The notes under the pieces were generated by a model. That model worked only from the letters and a program-made list of their open reading frames with translations. It was not told the origin of the DNA and ran no database searches. A DNA stretch of 64,000 bases from Arsenicibacter sp965247375 (GTDB lineage: Bacteria; Bacteroidota; Bacteroidia; Cytophagales; Spirosomataceae), in assembly GCA_965247375.1 (NCBI GenBank), contig CBDFHU010000072.1, positions 121,232 through 185,231 of the forward strand, given 5' to 3'. Shown here in pieces: positions 35,449-45,054 of this stretch (within the stretch, counting starts at the first letter, position 1; each line of letters begins with the position of its first letter). Both the position numbers and the translations under genes were made by a program.

Positions 35449-36756
35449 CTATTTCAGCTTATCTACTTGCTCAGTGTATTTCTTCGTGTTCAGCTTAGCA
35501 GCCTGTGCTACAGTCAGTGAACTGTTAGCTGCTTTCAAAGCCTCTTGTGCCTGATTACCGCGCTTGTAAGCATCGGCCAGTTCAAAGTAAAGATCCGCTT
35601 TTTCGGCAGGCTCCAGCTTAGGTAATGCAAGCGCTTTTTCCAGCCATTTAATCGTCGATGGCACATCACTTCCATCTTTGCTATTGGCATTAAAGAAGTG
35701 CGCAACATAAAGGAACTCGGGCGCACTCAGTGGAAATTCATTTACATGCTTGTCCATGCGGGCAGCTGCCTGGCTCGTCTTGTTCTGATAGATGTAGGCG
35801 TTTACCTCCTGCATCAGTGTCCGTGCATTCGCTACCTTCGGATCCACACCGATCTTCACCAGCTGCTCACGAATCTGCTGCACTTTCTCTGGTGCAAAGC
35901 GGGCAGCCTGCGGGCTGTATAAGGAAGACAGCAGCAAATTCTCAGCTACCTCCCGGGCAGTTCCTTCGCCATACTGCTTGTAAGCTGCCTGATTATTGAT
36001 CAAATGCTGCGCAATCGGATTTGTGTAATCCATGATCACTTTCTGCAACACCAGCCAGTTTGTGCCGTTAGCATATTCAGTCACCGGCTGCTGTTTGGCA
36101 TACTCTTCCATGACTCGCGAGTTGGCCGTTGTATCTTTGACAATCTTTGTGAAAAGACCGTACTCAATCAGGAAGTCGGCGCCACGCTCACCGGCAGCAA
36201 ACCGGTCCGGATATTGCTGACTCCGGTAACGCGGGTCCAGCGCCGCGGCGGCACGGCCATTGATCTCGTCAGGGCCATTGTTCGTCATTGTTGCATGGAG
36301 CAGATTCCCGTCAGCGTCAAAGAAGAGAAACATCGGAATCGACGGGATGTAGAGCTTTTTCTTTTCGAGCCATTCCTGAGTAGGCTTCTGCATCAGATCA
36401 AGCTTCTTGCTGACGAAATACTGGTTGTAAACATCTCCAACTTTTTTGCCGGCCAGAATTGGCATGAAGCTTTGACAGGTGTGACAATCGGGTGAATATA
36501 TTTCCACGAACACAGGTTTACCGACTTTCTTCGCACGAGCAAAAACAGTGTCGATAGGCTCTTTCATGAAGGCAATGCCACCAAGTTTTTTGTAGTCAGG
36601 TTCCGGCGGATGAGTTGCCTGTGGAGCCGGCGCAGGAGCTGTTTTTTTGATTTGTGCGGGGGCCGCTTTTTTTACAGGCGTCTTCGTCTGAGCTATGATT
36701 ACATATGGTAATACGAGTAGCAAACTCAAAAATACGCTTGTCCGCATTGGTAACAT
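35449..36756 (-). CDS. Exported thioredoxin-fold protein with helical C-terminal repeat region
   Basis: A 435-residue protein with a signal peptide (RTSVFLSLLLVLPYVIIAQ) and a low-complexity Lys/Ala/Pro linker (about 24-50). The thioredoxin-like domain (about 60-170) has a redox motif C91-HT-C94 in YSPDCHTCQSF and a cis-proline in SIPMFLFF. The remainder (about 180-435) is helical with TPR-like character (LEPAEKADLYFELADAYKRG). It probably works as a periplasmic thiol oxidoreductase or disulfide-handling protein; the neighbouring cysteine-rich exported proteins make a folding role conceivable but unproven. MLPMRTS leaves two possible starts three codons apart. Confidence 0.83.
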   Translation of the reverse strand: MLPMRTSVFLSLLLVLPYVIIAQTKTPVKKAAPAQIKKTAPAPAPQATHPPEPDYKKLGGIAFMKEPIDTVFARAKKVGKPVFVEIYSPDCHTCQSFMPILAGKKVGDVYNQYFVSKKLDLMQKPTQEWLEKKKLYIPSIPMFLFFDADGNLLHATMTNNGPDEINGRAAAALDPRYRSQQYPDRFAAGERGADFLIEYGLFTKIVKDTTANSRVMEEYAKQQPVTEYANGTNWLVLQKVIMDYTNPIAQHLINNQAAYKQYGEGTAREVAENLLLSSLYSPQAARFAPEKVQQIREQLVKIGVDPKVANARTLMQEVNAYIYQNKTSQAAARMDKHVNEFPLSAPEFLYVAHFFNANSKDGSDVPSTIKWLEKALALPKLEPAEKADLYFELADAYKRGNQAQEALKAANSSLTVAQAAKLNTKKYTEQVDKLK

Positions 36757-36795
36757 GACTAATTCAGTTTTCTACGATGGTTGTATATTGAAATT

Positions 36796-36817
36796 GGCCC
36801 GCTGATGATAGCGGGCC
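36796..36817 (-). terminator. GC-rich hairpin after the three-repeat protein gene
   Basis: GGCCCGCT (36796-36803) and AGCGGGCC (36810-36817) form a perfect 8-bp stem with a GATGAT loop, downstream of the stop at 36871 on the minus strand. Only a weak AATTT follows, so it is a possible terminator at best. Confidence 0.45.
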
Positions 36818-36870
36818 ATTGAAGACGGTTACATCCCCCTCCCCTACCCTCTTCAGGCAGGCTAAAGCAA

Positions 36871-37797
36871 TTATTTGCAGGTATCTTTCAGATTGAATTT
36901 GTAGGAAACTACTTTGCCGCTCTGACGGGCAAACAGCGTCAGTGTAGTAGTTGCCGGATCTGCTGCCGTTGCGGCATCTACAGTACCGGTAGCATTCGTT
37001 GTCCAGCCTGTAACGCCCGGCGCCATATACTCAACAGCACTGCCGTTACCGCCGCTGGTCTGGAACGTTATCTGGCGGGTAGCGCAGTTGTATGAAGGTG
37101 CTACCAGTGTGATATTGGTTGTGGCAACATCACCGGTTTTGTTTGGCGGGATAATCCCTGTGCTGCCGCAAAGCTGGCGGATGTTAAAATCACGGCTGAC
37201 GATTTTGCCGCTCTGACGGGCAAACAATTTAATAACGGTTACCGAGCCATCAGCTGCCGTACCGGCATCGACAACATTAGCTGCGTTCGTTGTCCAGCCG
37301 GTTACGCCCGGAGCCATGTATTCTACCGTACTGCCATTACCACCACTTGTCCGGAAGGTCAGCTGACGGGTATTGCAATCATAGGAAGGATCAACCAGCG
37401 TAATGTCCGTCGAGCCGATATCGCCTGTTTTGTTTGGCGGGATGATACCCGTGCTGCCGCAAAGCTGACGGATATTAAAATCACGGCTGACAATCTTACC
37501 TCCCTGACGGGCGAACAGCTTAACGACCGTCACTGAACCATCAGCCGCTGTTGCAGCATCCAGTACGTTAGCCGCTTTGGTTGTCCAGCCGGTTACGCCC
37601 GGCGCCATATATTCAACGGATGAACCATCTCCCCCGCTTGTGCGGAAAGTCAGCTGGCGGGTGTTACAATCGTAGGCAGGATCAAGTAATGCTAGTGTGC
37701 TCTGTGCATTAACGGTTGTGGCTATAGTCATGCAAAGCATGATTAATAAAAATCCCCACCGAACAAAAACCGAAGAGAGGGCTGGACGAGATTTCAT
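36871..37797 (-). CDS. Secreted protein made of three 97-residue repeats
   Basis: A 308-residue protein with a signal peptide (SVFVRWGFLLIMLCMTIATT, cleaved near VNAQ) and three near-identical tandem repeats of exactly 97 residues (291 bp) in the first two units. The core reads DPxYDCNTRQLTFRTSGG, then VEYMAPGVTGWTT, LFARQ-S/G-GKIVSRDFNIRQLC, and a linker GSTGIIPPNKTGD. Each unit has two cysteines that could pair. The third unit is the most divergent and ends the protein. There is no T9SS sorting domain. I start at ATG 37797, not the in-frame ATG at 37878, because this puts the signal peptide at the N-terminus. One divergent copy of the module occurs in the giant protein. Function unknown; a carbohydrate- or surface-binding role is a guess. 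Confidence 0.82.
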   Translation of the reverse strand: MKSRPALSSVFVRWGFLLIMLCMTIATTVNAQSTLALLDPAYDCNTRQLTFRTSGGDGSSVEYMAPGVTGWTTKAANVLDAATAADGSVTVVKLFARQGGKIVSRDFNIRQLCGSTGIIPPNKTGDIGSTDITLVDPSYDCNTRQLTFRTSGGNGSTVEYMAPGVTGWTTNAANVVDAGTAADGSVTVIKLFARQSGKIVSRDFNIRQLCGSTGIIPPNKTGDVATTNITLVAPSYNCATRQITFQTSGGNGSAVEYMAPGVTGWTTNATGTVDAATAADPATTTLTLFARQSGKVVSYKFNLKDTCK

Positions 37798-37964
37798 ACA
37801 GTTATATAAATGTATATCCAATAATGAAATATTAGCTTTTTCTATGGTAAAGTACGCGATAAATCGCCGTTCGGACAAGTGATATTGATTGAATAGCCGG
37901 CGATTAACATGTCATTAACGAATGAGCACGTCTTCTATTTTATTTAATTATCTGATAACCAGAA

Positions 37965-40751
37965 CTAATATTTAAAAAAGCGTGCATCCTTATAACGATA
38001 CCCATCGTATAATCGTATAAAATAATAACCCAACGGGAGAGCACTTATGTCAAGCTGGTATATGAAGTTCCCGTTTACCTCTTTCATCGGTATATTTTCA
38101 GCATATGCCCTGCCCGCTATATCATATACGGTGAGTGCCATCCTGTTTGCTTTCGGATAAATATACTTTATATATATATAGTCCCTTGCCGGATTCGGAT
38201 ATAAAACCAGGGTACTGTCAGCCGATACCGTCATCAGAGTATCGTTTGAGGTTTCATCACTCCATTTTACGACACGCCCTTGTGAGATAACATTACATAC
38301 CGCCTGAGTTAGCTTTACCTTGTAAGTACCGGGATCATTAACTGATAGCCTGCCGGCAGTTTCCCCATTAATAACCACATCATTCCGTAGCCATTGATAA
38401 CCGGTAAATTCTCCGGCCGGCGCACTTAACTGCACGGAAGCGCCTCTCGGTAAGGTAATTACTGTGTTTACTGGTACGATTTCCGGCGACTGGGAAGCTG
38501 CCTGACCGACACGCACCCCTTCCATTGTACGCTGACACCCCTGCTGCGTAATCCGCACCTGATATAATCCTGACTGGGTAGCGCTGATGGACTGGCTCCG
38601 GCTACCGGAAATAACCTGGCCGTTACGCAACCACTCAAACTGGGTACCGGCTTCTGCACTGGCGGCAATCTGCACACTGGTCCGGCCTTCGCACAACCAC
38701 TGATCAACCGATGGCGTCAGGGTTGCCGTTGGCGTAATTAACTGAATAATAACGGGTGCCGAGGTACCTGTGCAGCCTTTACCATCTGTTACTCGCACGG
38801 CATACGTCCCTGCCTGAGTAACCTGATAGGCAGGGACGCCATTACCTGTTGAAACGCCGTTTTTTATCCATTCATACGTCAGGGATGAAACTTGCCCGCC
38901 CGACGATGCTATTTTGGTTTGATCCGTTTGGAGCATCACGCCCGCACCCGCACAGAAGGACGTATCTTTACTGGGGGTAACGGCAACTGTCAGCCCACAG
39001 GCCTTCCAGGATAAACCACTTACAATCAGCGAAAAGGGCTGTGCATTGTATTTCAGCTGACCTTTATGTGACACAGTGAGGGTATACACCTGCCCGGCCA
39101 CCGGGTTCCGGATAATAAGCTGCTCTACGTTGTCCCGTACATTGTCTCCCGTTGTAGCCGCCTGATCAGGATTAGCGGGATCAAGTACCCAGGGAGACGC
39201 TGTGGTCTGCCCGTCTGACAGGCGGACATCGAGGTCGTTCACTAATTTCGGGATACGATTATCCAGGTTCAGGCTGTTTACCGCCGTACCGGCAGCTTCC
39301 GGGTCTGTCCAGCAGATCGTTACGATCAGCGGTTCATTACCCTGCGCTTTAATCTGAGTCGTGTAGTTTCCTGCCTGCTGCAGAATTTGTTCGGTCAGCA
39401 GATGGGAACCAGACGTGTTCAATAAGACAGAGGCCGCTTTTTCCATATTCAGGACACCCCATCCCTGTTTGTAATCAGGTCCGATACCGGTCTGGACATT
39501 GCCTGCGGCATTTATCCGGTCAGCTGTATGAATAGCCAGTCCCCGTACTGTTGCTGCCCGCATGAACCGGCCCTCAGTGTTGCTGTTCTGAAGCCGCGCA
39601 TACAACTCCTGCAACAGGAACAAGGAGCCCGTTACATTAGCACAGGCCATTGAGGTACCTGTATTTGTTCCGTAAGCGTTATTGGCTGACGAGATTGTCG
39701 AGTAAAGCTTTGTTCCTGAGCCTAGTAAATCCGGTTTAATCCGGCCATCATCAGTCGGTCCCCAGCCGCTGTATGCTGCAACGCTGAATAAAACCGGCTG
39801 GCCATTCTGTAGCGTAGCTTCGGCCGACCCGATTGTCAGTACATTTTTGGCATTGGCTTCTCCCGCGATAACATCGTATCCATCATTGCGGCTACGGCTG
39901 GCCGTACTTTTTTCACCCGTATTACGCAGATAGTAGGCTACTCCTGCCGGCGGACCGGTCTCCGTATGCTTGTTGTCAGCAGACCGGACCATCAGATAAT
40001 ATGGGTTACTGTAGGCAATCCGGTCAATATCGGCAGACCGTGAGGAATAAAAACCAAACTGATAGTCCTCTACCTGACTGATGACGGTGTTTCCCCACCA
40101 CTCCCACTTCTGATCAGGATCATTACCGGGGCGCTCCGCATTGTATACCCAGCCTGCTACCGGACCGTAGGAATGGTTAGACAGCAACAGGTCTTTGGCC
40201 GCCGTGCCGATTTCGCTGATGTCGTCGTTAAAGTCCCAGATGCGGAGATTCGCTCCGAAAGCCATTCCTTTTGCCTGTGCATTAACTCCTTTTGCGATTA
40301 ATGTACCTGCCAGGTGAGTCGTATGCTCACTAACCACAGTTGCCTGATCAGCCTGTATAATGCGTGCTGTCCCTGCAAATTCCTGATGCGTAGCCAGGGC
40401 CTGACCACCATCCCACATGCCCAGTTTTCCTGCCATAAACGCCGAACTGCCGCTCAGAGACAAGCCTAGCGACCCACCTGTACGCAATGCGGTCGTTCGC
40501 GTCGTTTGCGCAGCAATTGCGTTATGAGTGATATAATAAATCGGGTGACCGGTCGGATCAACGCCCTGTAACTGCATAATCCGGCCGTTGGAACAATTTT
40601 TGCGGATAGCCCAATTATACTTTCCAGCCAGTTCAAAGGCCTGTTGCCGGTTTATCCGGTAAGGATCCGGCTCTTCTCGAAGCTGTTGAGATGCTGCCTG
40701 TTCTGTGACCAGAAAAACGGTGAACAGGCACACAAATACACCTCTTATCAT
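37965..40751 (-). CDS. Subtilisin-like (S8) serine protease with Ig-like domains and T9SS sorting domain
   Basis: A 928-residue secreted protease. Signal peptide at about 1-22 (MIRGVFVCLFTVFLVTEQ). The S8 domain (about 90-445) has the full triad by position: D114 in LGMWDGG, H143 in EHTTHLAGT and S367 in GTSMACANVTG. A P-domain-like beta region follows (VNDLDVRLSDGQTT to YTLTVSHKG), then Ig-like modules (about 600-840, such as YQVTQAGTYAVRV and SGLYQVRITQQGC), and a T9SS sorting domain at the end (LYPNPARDYIYIKYIYPKAN onwards). It should be exported through T9SS. ATG 40751 was chosen over ATG 40793 because it begins the signal peptide. It is a paralogue of, and directly downstream of, the next subtilase. 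Confidence 0.93.
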   Translation of the reverse strand: MIRGVFVCLFTVFLVTEQAASQQLREEPDPYRINRQQAFELAGKYNWAIRKNCSNGRIMQLQGVDPTGHPIYYITHNAIAAQTTRTTALRTGGSLGLSLSGSSAFMAGKLGMWDGGQALATHQEFAGTARIIQADQATVVSEHTTHLAGTLIAKGVNAQAKGMAFGANLRIWDFNDDISEIGTAAKDLLLSNHSYGPVAGWVYNAERPGNDPDQKWEWWGNTVISQVEDYQFGFYSSRSADIDRIAYSNPYYLMVRSADNKHTETGPPAGVAYYLRNTGEKSTASRSRNDGYDVIAGEANAKNVLTIGSAEATLQNGQPVLFSVAAYSGWGPTDDGRIKPDLLGSGTKLYSTISSANNAYGTNTGTSMACANVTGSLFLLQELYARLQNSNTEGRFMRAATVRGLAIHTADRINAAGNVQTGIGPDYKQGWGVLNMEKAASVLLNTSGSHLLTEQILQQAGNYTTQIKAQGNEPLIVTICWTDPEAAGTAVNSLNLDNRIPKLVNDLDVRLSDGQTTASPWVLDPANPDQAATTGDNVRDNVEQLIIRNPVAGQVYTLTVSHKGQLKYNAQPFSLIVSGLSWKACGLTVAVTPSKDTSFCAGAGVMLQTDQTKIASSGGQVSSLTYEWIKNGVSTGNGVPAYQVTQAGTYAVRVTDGKGCTGTSAPVIIQLITPTATLTPSVDQWLCEGRTSVQIAASAEAGTQFEWLRNGQVISGSRSQSISATQSGLYQVRITQQGCQRTMEGVRVGQAASQSPEIVPVNTVITLPRGASVQLSAPAGEFTGYQWLRNDVVINGETAGRLSVNDPGTYKVKLTQAVCNVISQGRVVKWSDETSNDTLMTVSADSTLVLYPNPARDYIYIKYIYPKANRMALTVYDIAGRAYAENIPMKEVNGNFIYQLDISALPLGYYFIRLYDGYRYKDARFFKY

Positions 40752-40836
40752 GCTGTTTGCTAACTGATAAACAGCATGATAAGAAGCTGGCAATTGCCAT
40801 TCCGTATATGTAGAAAATCGTTTCAGAACGAAAAGT

Positions 40837-43800
40837 TTACTGTTTAAGGACTCGTTTTACTCCCAGTATTTGACCCTGGTTATCCTGAACAGTCACAAAA
40901 AATATACCGCCTGACAATGTCGTTAAATCAAGCATCCCTGAATAATTTTTTCCGTCGCGCTTCATAACACCTGTTTTTACCCGAATTCCTTCAGTATTGG
41001 TCAGAATCAGAGTAGCTGGCGGTATTTTGGCAATAGCGGCATCAAACGTTACTGTAAGGTAGTTAGTGGTTGGGTTAGGATATACCTGTACACCGGCAGC
41101 GGCTTCTTCCAGGCCCAGAATGATTACCGACAATTCGGTTGAGATTAACTCCCCGCATCCGCTTGCATTAACGCGTACCGAATAACGACCGGACTGAACC
41201 GCCGTATAACTCTGGCCGGTTGCTCCTGCAATCGGCACACCGTTGAGCAGCCATTGGTTTCCCGTAATTGAATTTGAGGTCAAGACGAACCCATTTAACG
41301 TAACCGCCGGAGCAACAGGATCATTTACACTGACCTGAACAGCCGATGAACTGGCTGGCTGGCAGTTATTGGATACCTGCACTAAATAAACGCCTTCATC
41401 AGTTGCCCGATACGAGCTAGCCACTGCTCCGGAAATTGCCTGATTATTCCTGTACCATTGATAGAGCAGATTATCACCGGTATTGGCCTGTAACATCACA
41501 GAAGAACCACGGCAAATGGTTGTTGAACCGTTGATTGTCACCAGTGCCGATGGTGCTATACCGCCGCTCTTTGCCACGGCCACCCGCTGTGCCGACGGGC
41601 AATCTAATGAGCGGATTTTCAGATTATAGAGATAATACCAGGCCGTTGTCAGCGTATCAACCCGTCCGTTCTGCGGAAAAAGTGCGCCCTTGGTACTCAC
41701 GATTGTTGCCCCGTTAGACGCTGTCAGGCGATAGGGGAAGCCGGTTACGCCGGCATTGCTCCGGAAAATTGATGCTCCGCCTTCGTACTCAATTGTGATT
41801 TTGTAGTCTCCGGCAGCCGGAATGCGCAGATTCAGCGGGTATTGTGCTCCCGGATCCTCCGGATCATCGACAAGCTGGCCATTGGCATTTACGGCAGTCA
41901 GGCTGGTTCTCCGTGTTGGCGTGACATCCAGCGAAACACTCGAAACCGCTACATCATCTAACCGGCGAACCGTAAAGGTCAGTCGCCCGGCACTGGCAAT
42001 ATATAACTTTGCTGACTCCAGTACAACCGGTATCTTCGTCGAAATCAACGGTGACGGGCCAAAGTTACCCGCATAGGAACCACCGCCAAAAGCATTTTTG
42101 CTAACCGGGCCCAATACCCCGCTGAAATCGTTCAGAGAAACAAAGTAAGTGTTGTTAGCCGGCTTTACGTTCGTTGTAGTCCGGTTCCCGAGCGCCAGCA
42201 GATTTCCGTTTACGGCAGCATCGTACCAGAATGCGGTTCCCTGGCCGTTATTTGTCAATGCAACTACGGTGTCGGTACCACATTGCAGCGCCGACACAAG
42301 GGAGGGAGCCGGTGCAGCAGCTACAGTTCGTGAATCAACGAAGGTATTATTTGCAGGATTCTGATCATTGACAAGTTCAGTGGTTGCTTCAAAACGATAG
42401 TTCTGGCCGCTCGTAAACCGACTGGCCGACACATTCAGCGTAAATAAAGCATCATTAAACCCGTTGATTACGGGCAATGTACCCGTCAGTACAGTCAGCG
42501 TTGTGTTAGCAGCATCGGCAATCCGGATACGGACCGGTACGTTTTGCTGTGTATCCGTGCCGTAGTTCCGGATACGGACCGAAACCGGAATCTCATCTGT
42601 TACGCGACAGAACGCATTATCCGGTGATACCAGCGCCGTTACTCCCACATCGCTTGCCGAACGGATTGTCCGGACCAGCCACTCCATCGTTTCGCCTTTA
42701 CTGTACGTTCCGCAATCAGCAACTGCCTTACCGTCCGTTGTTTCCACCAAAACCAGCCGGACGCGGATCAGCTGGCCGCTGCTAACACCCGACGGAATCT
42801 GCACATTGCGCGAAAAGGTAGTAACGCCGTTCAGTACGCCGGATGTGGCCAGAGTATCCCCCGCATCGGAAAAGCTCCCGTTCTGGTTCCAGTCAGCAAA
42901 AACACGGAGCATCGTATTCTGTGGAACTCCGCAGGTACCGACACTTACCGAAAACGGCAGCGTCTGTCCGGGCTGCACCTCAATTATTGTCCGGGTCAGG
43001 TCGGTATAGGTCGTGCAGTTATCACTTCCTTTTTGCTGAGTCTGTCCGAGCTGAAAACCAAGCACTTTACTATCGGCAGACGATACCGGCGTTGAGCTAC
43101 AATAGGCAACTCCGCCAATCCCGCTCGCAATTAAGGCATATTCCTGCCGTGTCCCGCCCAGGTTTCCCTTGTGGGTAATGGTAATGGTGTATGAGCGCCC
43201 CGGCACTGCGTTCGGAATCAGAATCTGCTCAATGTTGTCGCGGATATTATCACCCCGCTGTGCGGCCTGCGACGGATTTTCGGGATCCAGCGTCCATGGC
43301 AAAACGGCTTGCTGTCCGTCATTGACCCGAATATCCAGGTCATTGATCAGTTTAGGCGTCCGGCTGTTAATAACGCTTGCATTGACCGGTGACGGTGTGC
43401 CTTCCGGATCGGTCCAGCAAATCGTAACCCGTAACGGTCCTTTGCCCGATGCGGTTACCTGTCTGTTATAAGTCTCCCCCTGTGCCAGTGTCCGTTCCTC
43501 AAGCAAGTGGTTCTGCGCATCGTTTTTGATCACTTTAGCCGCCTGTTCAATGTTCAGCAATCCCCAGCCAAAGCGATAATCCGGTCCGGGCGCATCCCCG
43601 GCTTCGTCGGCAGTATGCAGTACCAGCCCTTTCAGTGTCGATGAGCGCATAAATTTGCCGGTATTGAGCTGATTGTAGTATTCCTGTAACAGCAACAACG
43701 AACCGGTTACGTTGGGTGTAGCCATGGATGTACCGTCTAAAACAGCATAACTGCTGTCTCTGGTGTTGTAAGTCGATAATACGCTCACCCCTACCCCGGT

Positions 43801-44895
43801 GATATCCGGCTTAATCCGGCCGTCGTCAGTCGGCCCCCAGCTGCTGAAACCGGCTATTTTCACATCACCCGGCTGGTTATATCCGTTCAGGGTATTTGAA
43901 ACAGCCCCAACCGTGAGGATGTTTTTGGCAGTGCCGTAGGTACTGATCAAATCGTATGCATTCTGGTCGTAGCGTGGGCGCGTACTGATGCGGTTACTGT
44001 GATTGACCAGATAATACGGCTGATTAGCGCCCGGCCCCGAATCTCCCTGTTCGTTACCGGCCGCTTTTACGATGAGGTAATACGGCGCGTTGTAGGAGAT
44101 ACGATCCCAGCTCTGGGCCTGTGCATTGTAGAAACCAAATTTATAATCCTCCGTGGCACTGATGGTTGTATCGCCGTACCATTCCCATAAAATTGAACCG
44201 CTGCGGCTTGAATTATAATTCCAGCCCGAAATGGTACCGTACGAGTGGTTCGATACCAGCAGATCGGCAGCGACGGCCGTCATTTCCGAAACATCGTTCG
44301 TTTGATCGTAAGCCTGGAGGTTTGCCCCGTAAGCCATTCCCCGCACCAGCGGATTTTTACCGGCCGCCATCAGAATACCCGATACGTGTGTTGAATGCTG
44401 GTTGCCGGTTGCGTCAGTACTTGCCGGCGTATCCCGCTGAATCAGGCGGGTACCAAACTCTACGTGAGTGGCTCTTGGCTTGCCACGTACTTCCCACATG
44501 CCCATCCGGTTTTGTACGGTTGCACTGCTCCCTGAAAGACTTACCCCAAGACTACCACCGGCATATAAACTGTTGGTACGGGTAGTAATCCCGGCTTTAG
44601 TAGCACTGGTACTGGCTACATACAACAGGTTACCGGCCTCATCAATGCCATCAAGGGCAAACGTCCGGCCGTTCCCCAGATTCCCCGTCAGTGGCCGGCC
44701 CAGTTTAAGTGCCTGTGTTTTTGCCAGTTCATAATTCGTTCGCTGATCGTCCTGAACTTGTTTCTGAAGTGTCTTCAGCGTAGCCTTCTGACTACTGCTG
44801 TAATGAGGCAAGGGTTGTGCCCGTAAAAACTGAATGCCAATAACTTGCAAAACAAGAAGAAGGCATACCTGCAGGCAGCTGTAATGGTTTTTCAT
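40837..44895 (-). CDS. Large subtilisin-like (S8) protein with Asp-to-Glu active-site change and T9SS sorting domain
   Basis: A 1352-residue exported protein with signal peptide (SCLQVCLLLVLQVIGIQFLRA). The S8 domain resembles the downstream subtilase, but the position of the catalytic Asp is Glu135 (GMWEVRG; codon at 44491-44493), while H167 (HSTHVSG) and S390 (GTSMATPNVTG) are kept, as is the oxyanion-type Asn in AAGNEQGDSG. Further domains: a P-domain-like stretch (INDLDIRVNDGQQAVLPW), a GEVED-like domain (FADWNQNGSFSDAGD ... GTYSKGETMEW), a CARDB-like module (VRIRNYGTDTQQNVPVRIRI), Ig-like modules and a T9SS sorting domain (VQVYPNPTTNYLTVTFDAAI onwards). ATG 44895 is preferred to ATG 44931. 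It may be a weakened or inactive protease acting as a binder; both possibilities are inference. Confidence 0.9.
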   Translation of the reverse strand: MKNHYSCLQVCLLLVLQVIGIQFLRAQPLPHYSSSQKATLKTLQKQVQDDQRTNYELAKTQALKLGRPLTGNLGNGRTFALDGIDEAGNLLYVASTSATKAGITTRTNSLYAGGSLGVSLSGSSATVQNRMGMWEVRGKPRATHVEFGTRLIQRDTPASTDATGNQHSTHVSGILMAAGKNPLVRGMAYGANLQAYDQTNDVSEMTAVAADLLVSNHSYGTISGWNYNSSRSGSILWEWYGDTTISATEDYKFGFYNAQAQSWDRISYNAPYYLIVKAAGNEQGDSGPGANQPYYLVNHSNRISTRPRYDQNAYDLISTYGTAKNILTVGAVSNTLNGYNQPGDVKIAGFSSWGPTDDGRIKPDITGVGVSVLSTYNTRDSSYAVLDGTSMATPNVTGSLLLLQEYYNQLNTGKFMRSSTLKGLVLHTADEAGDAPGPDYRFGWGLLNIEQAAKVIKNDAQNHLLEERTLAQGETYNRQVTASGKGPLRVTICWTDPEGTPSPVNASVINSRTPKLINDLDIRVNDGQQAVLPWTLDPENPSQAAQRGDNIRDNIEQILIPNAVPGRSYTITITHKGNLGGTRQEYALIASGIGGVAYCSSTPVSSADSKVLGFQLGQTQQKGSDNCTTYTDLTRTIIEVQPGQTLPFSVSVGTCGVPQNTMLRVFADWNQNGSFSDAGDTLATSGVLNGVTTFSRNVQIPSGVSSGQLIRVRLVLVETTDGKAVADCGTYSKGETMEWLVRTIRSASDVGVTALVSPDNAFCRVTDEIPVSVRIRNYGTDTQQNVPVRIRIADAANTTLTVLTGTLPVINGFNDALFTLNVSASRFTSGQNYRFEATTELVNDQNPANNTFVDSRTVAAAPAPSLVSALQCGTDTVVALTNNGQGTAFWYDAAVNGNLLALGNRTTTNVKPANNTYFVSLNDFSGVLGPVSKNAFGGGSYAGNFGPSPLISTKIPVVLESAKLYIASAGRLTFTVRRLDDVAVSSVSLDVTPTRRTSLTAVNANGQLVDDPEDPGAQYPLNLRIPAAGDYKITIEYEGGASIFRSNAGVTGFPYRLTASNGATIVSTKGALFPQNGRVDTLTTAWYYLYNLKIRSLDCPSAQRVAVAKSGGIAPSALVTINGSTTICRGSSVMLQANTGDNLLYQWYRNNQAISGAVASSYRATDEGVYLVQVSNNCQPASSSAVQVSVNDPVAPAVTLNGFVLTSNSITGNQWLLNGVPIAGATGQSYTAVQSGRYSVRVNASGCGELISTELSVIILGLEEAAAGVQVYPNPTTNYLTVTFDAAIAKIPPATLILTNTEGIRVKTGVMKRDGKNYSGMLDLTTLSGGIFFVTVQDNQGQILGVKRVLKQ

Positions 44896-45054
44896 GTTAG
44901 GATAAGAACGTACGATAAAGCAACAAGACAAGAAATGCTATCAGAAAGACGCACTAAGTTTATGTTTTTGTATTAGCCACTGCTTAAAAAGCTGTTAAAT
45001 TTACAGCAACGTTCTCAGCAGAAAAAATACTGTCGCCGTACAGAACTCCTTGAT

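Noticed and set aside
36871..37797. Direct repeats of 291 bp
   Set aside because: Considered as a mobile element or CRISPR-like array. The repeats are in frame, encode a continuous protein and have no spacer structure.
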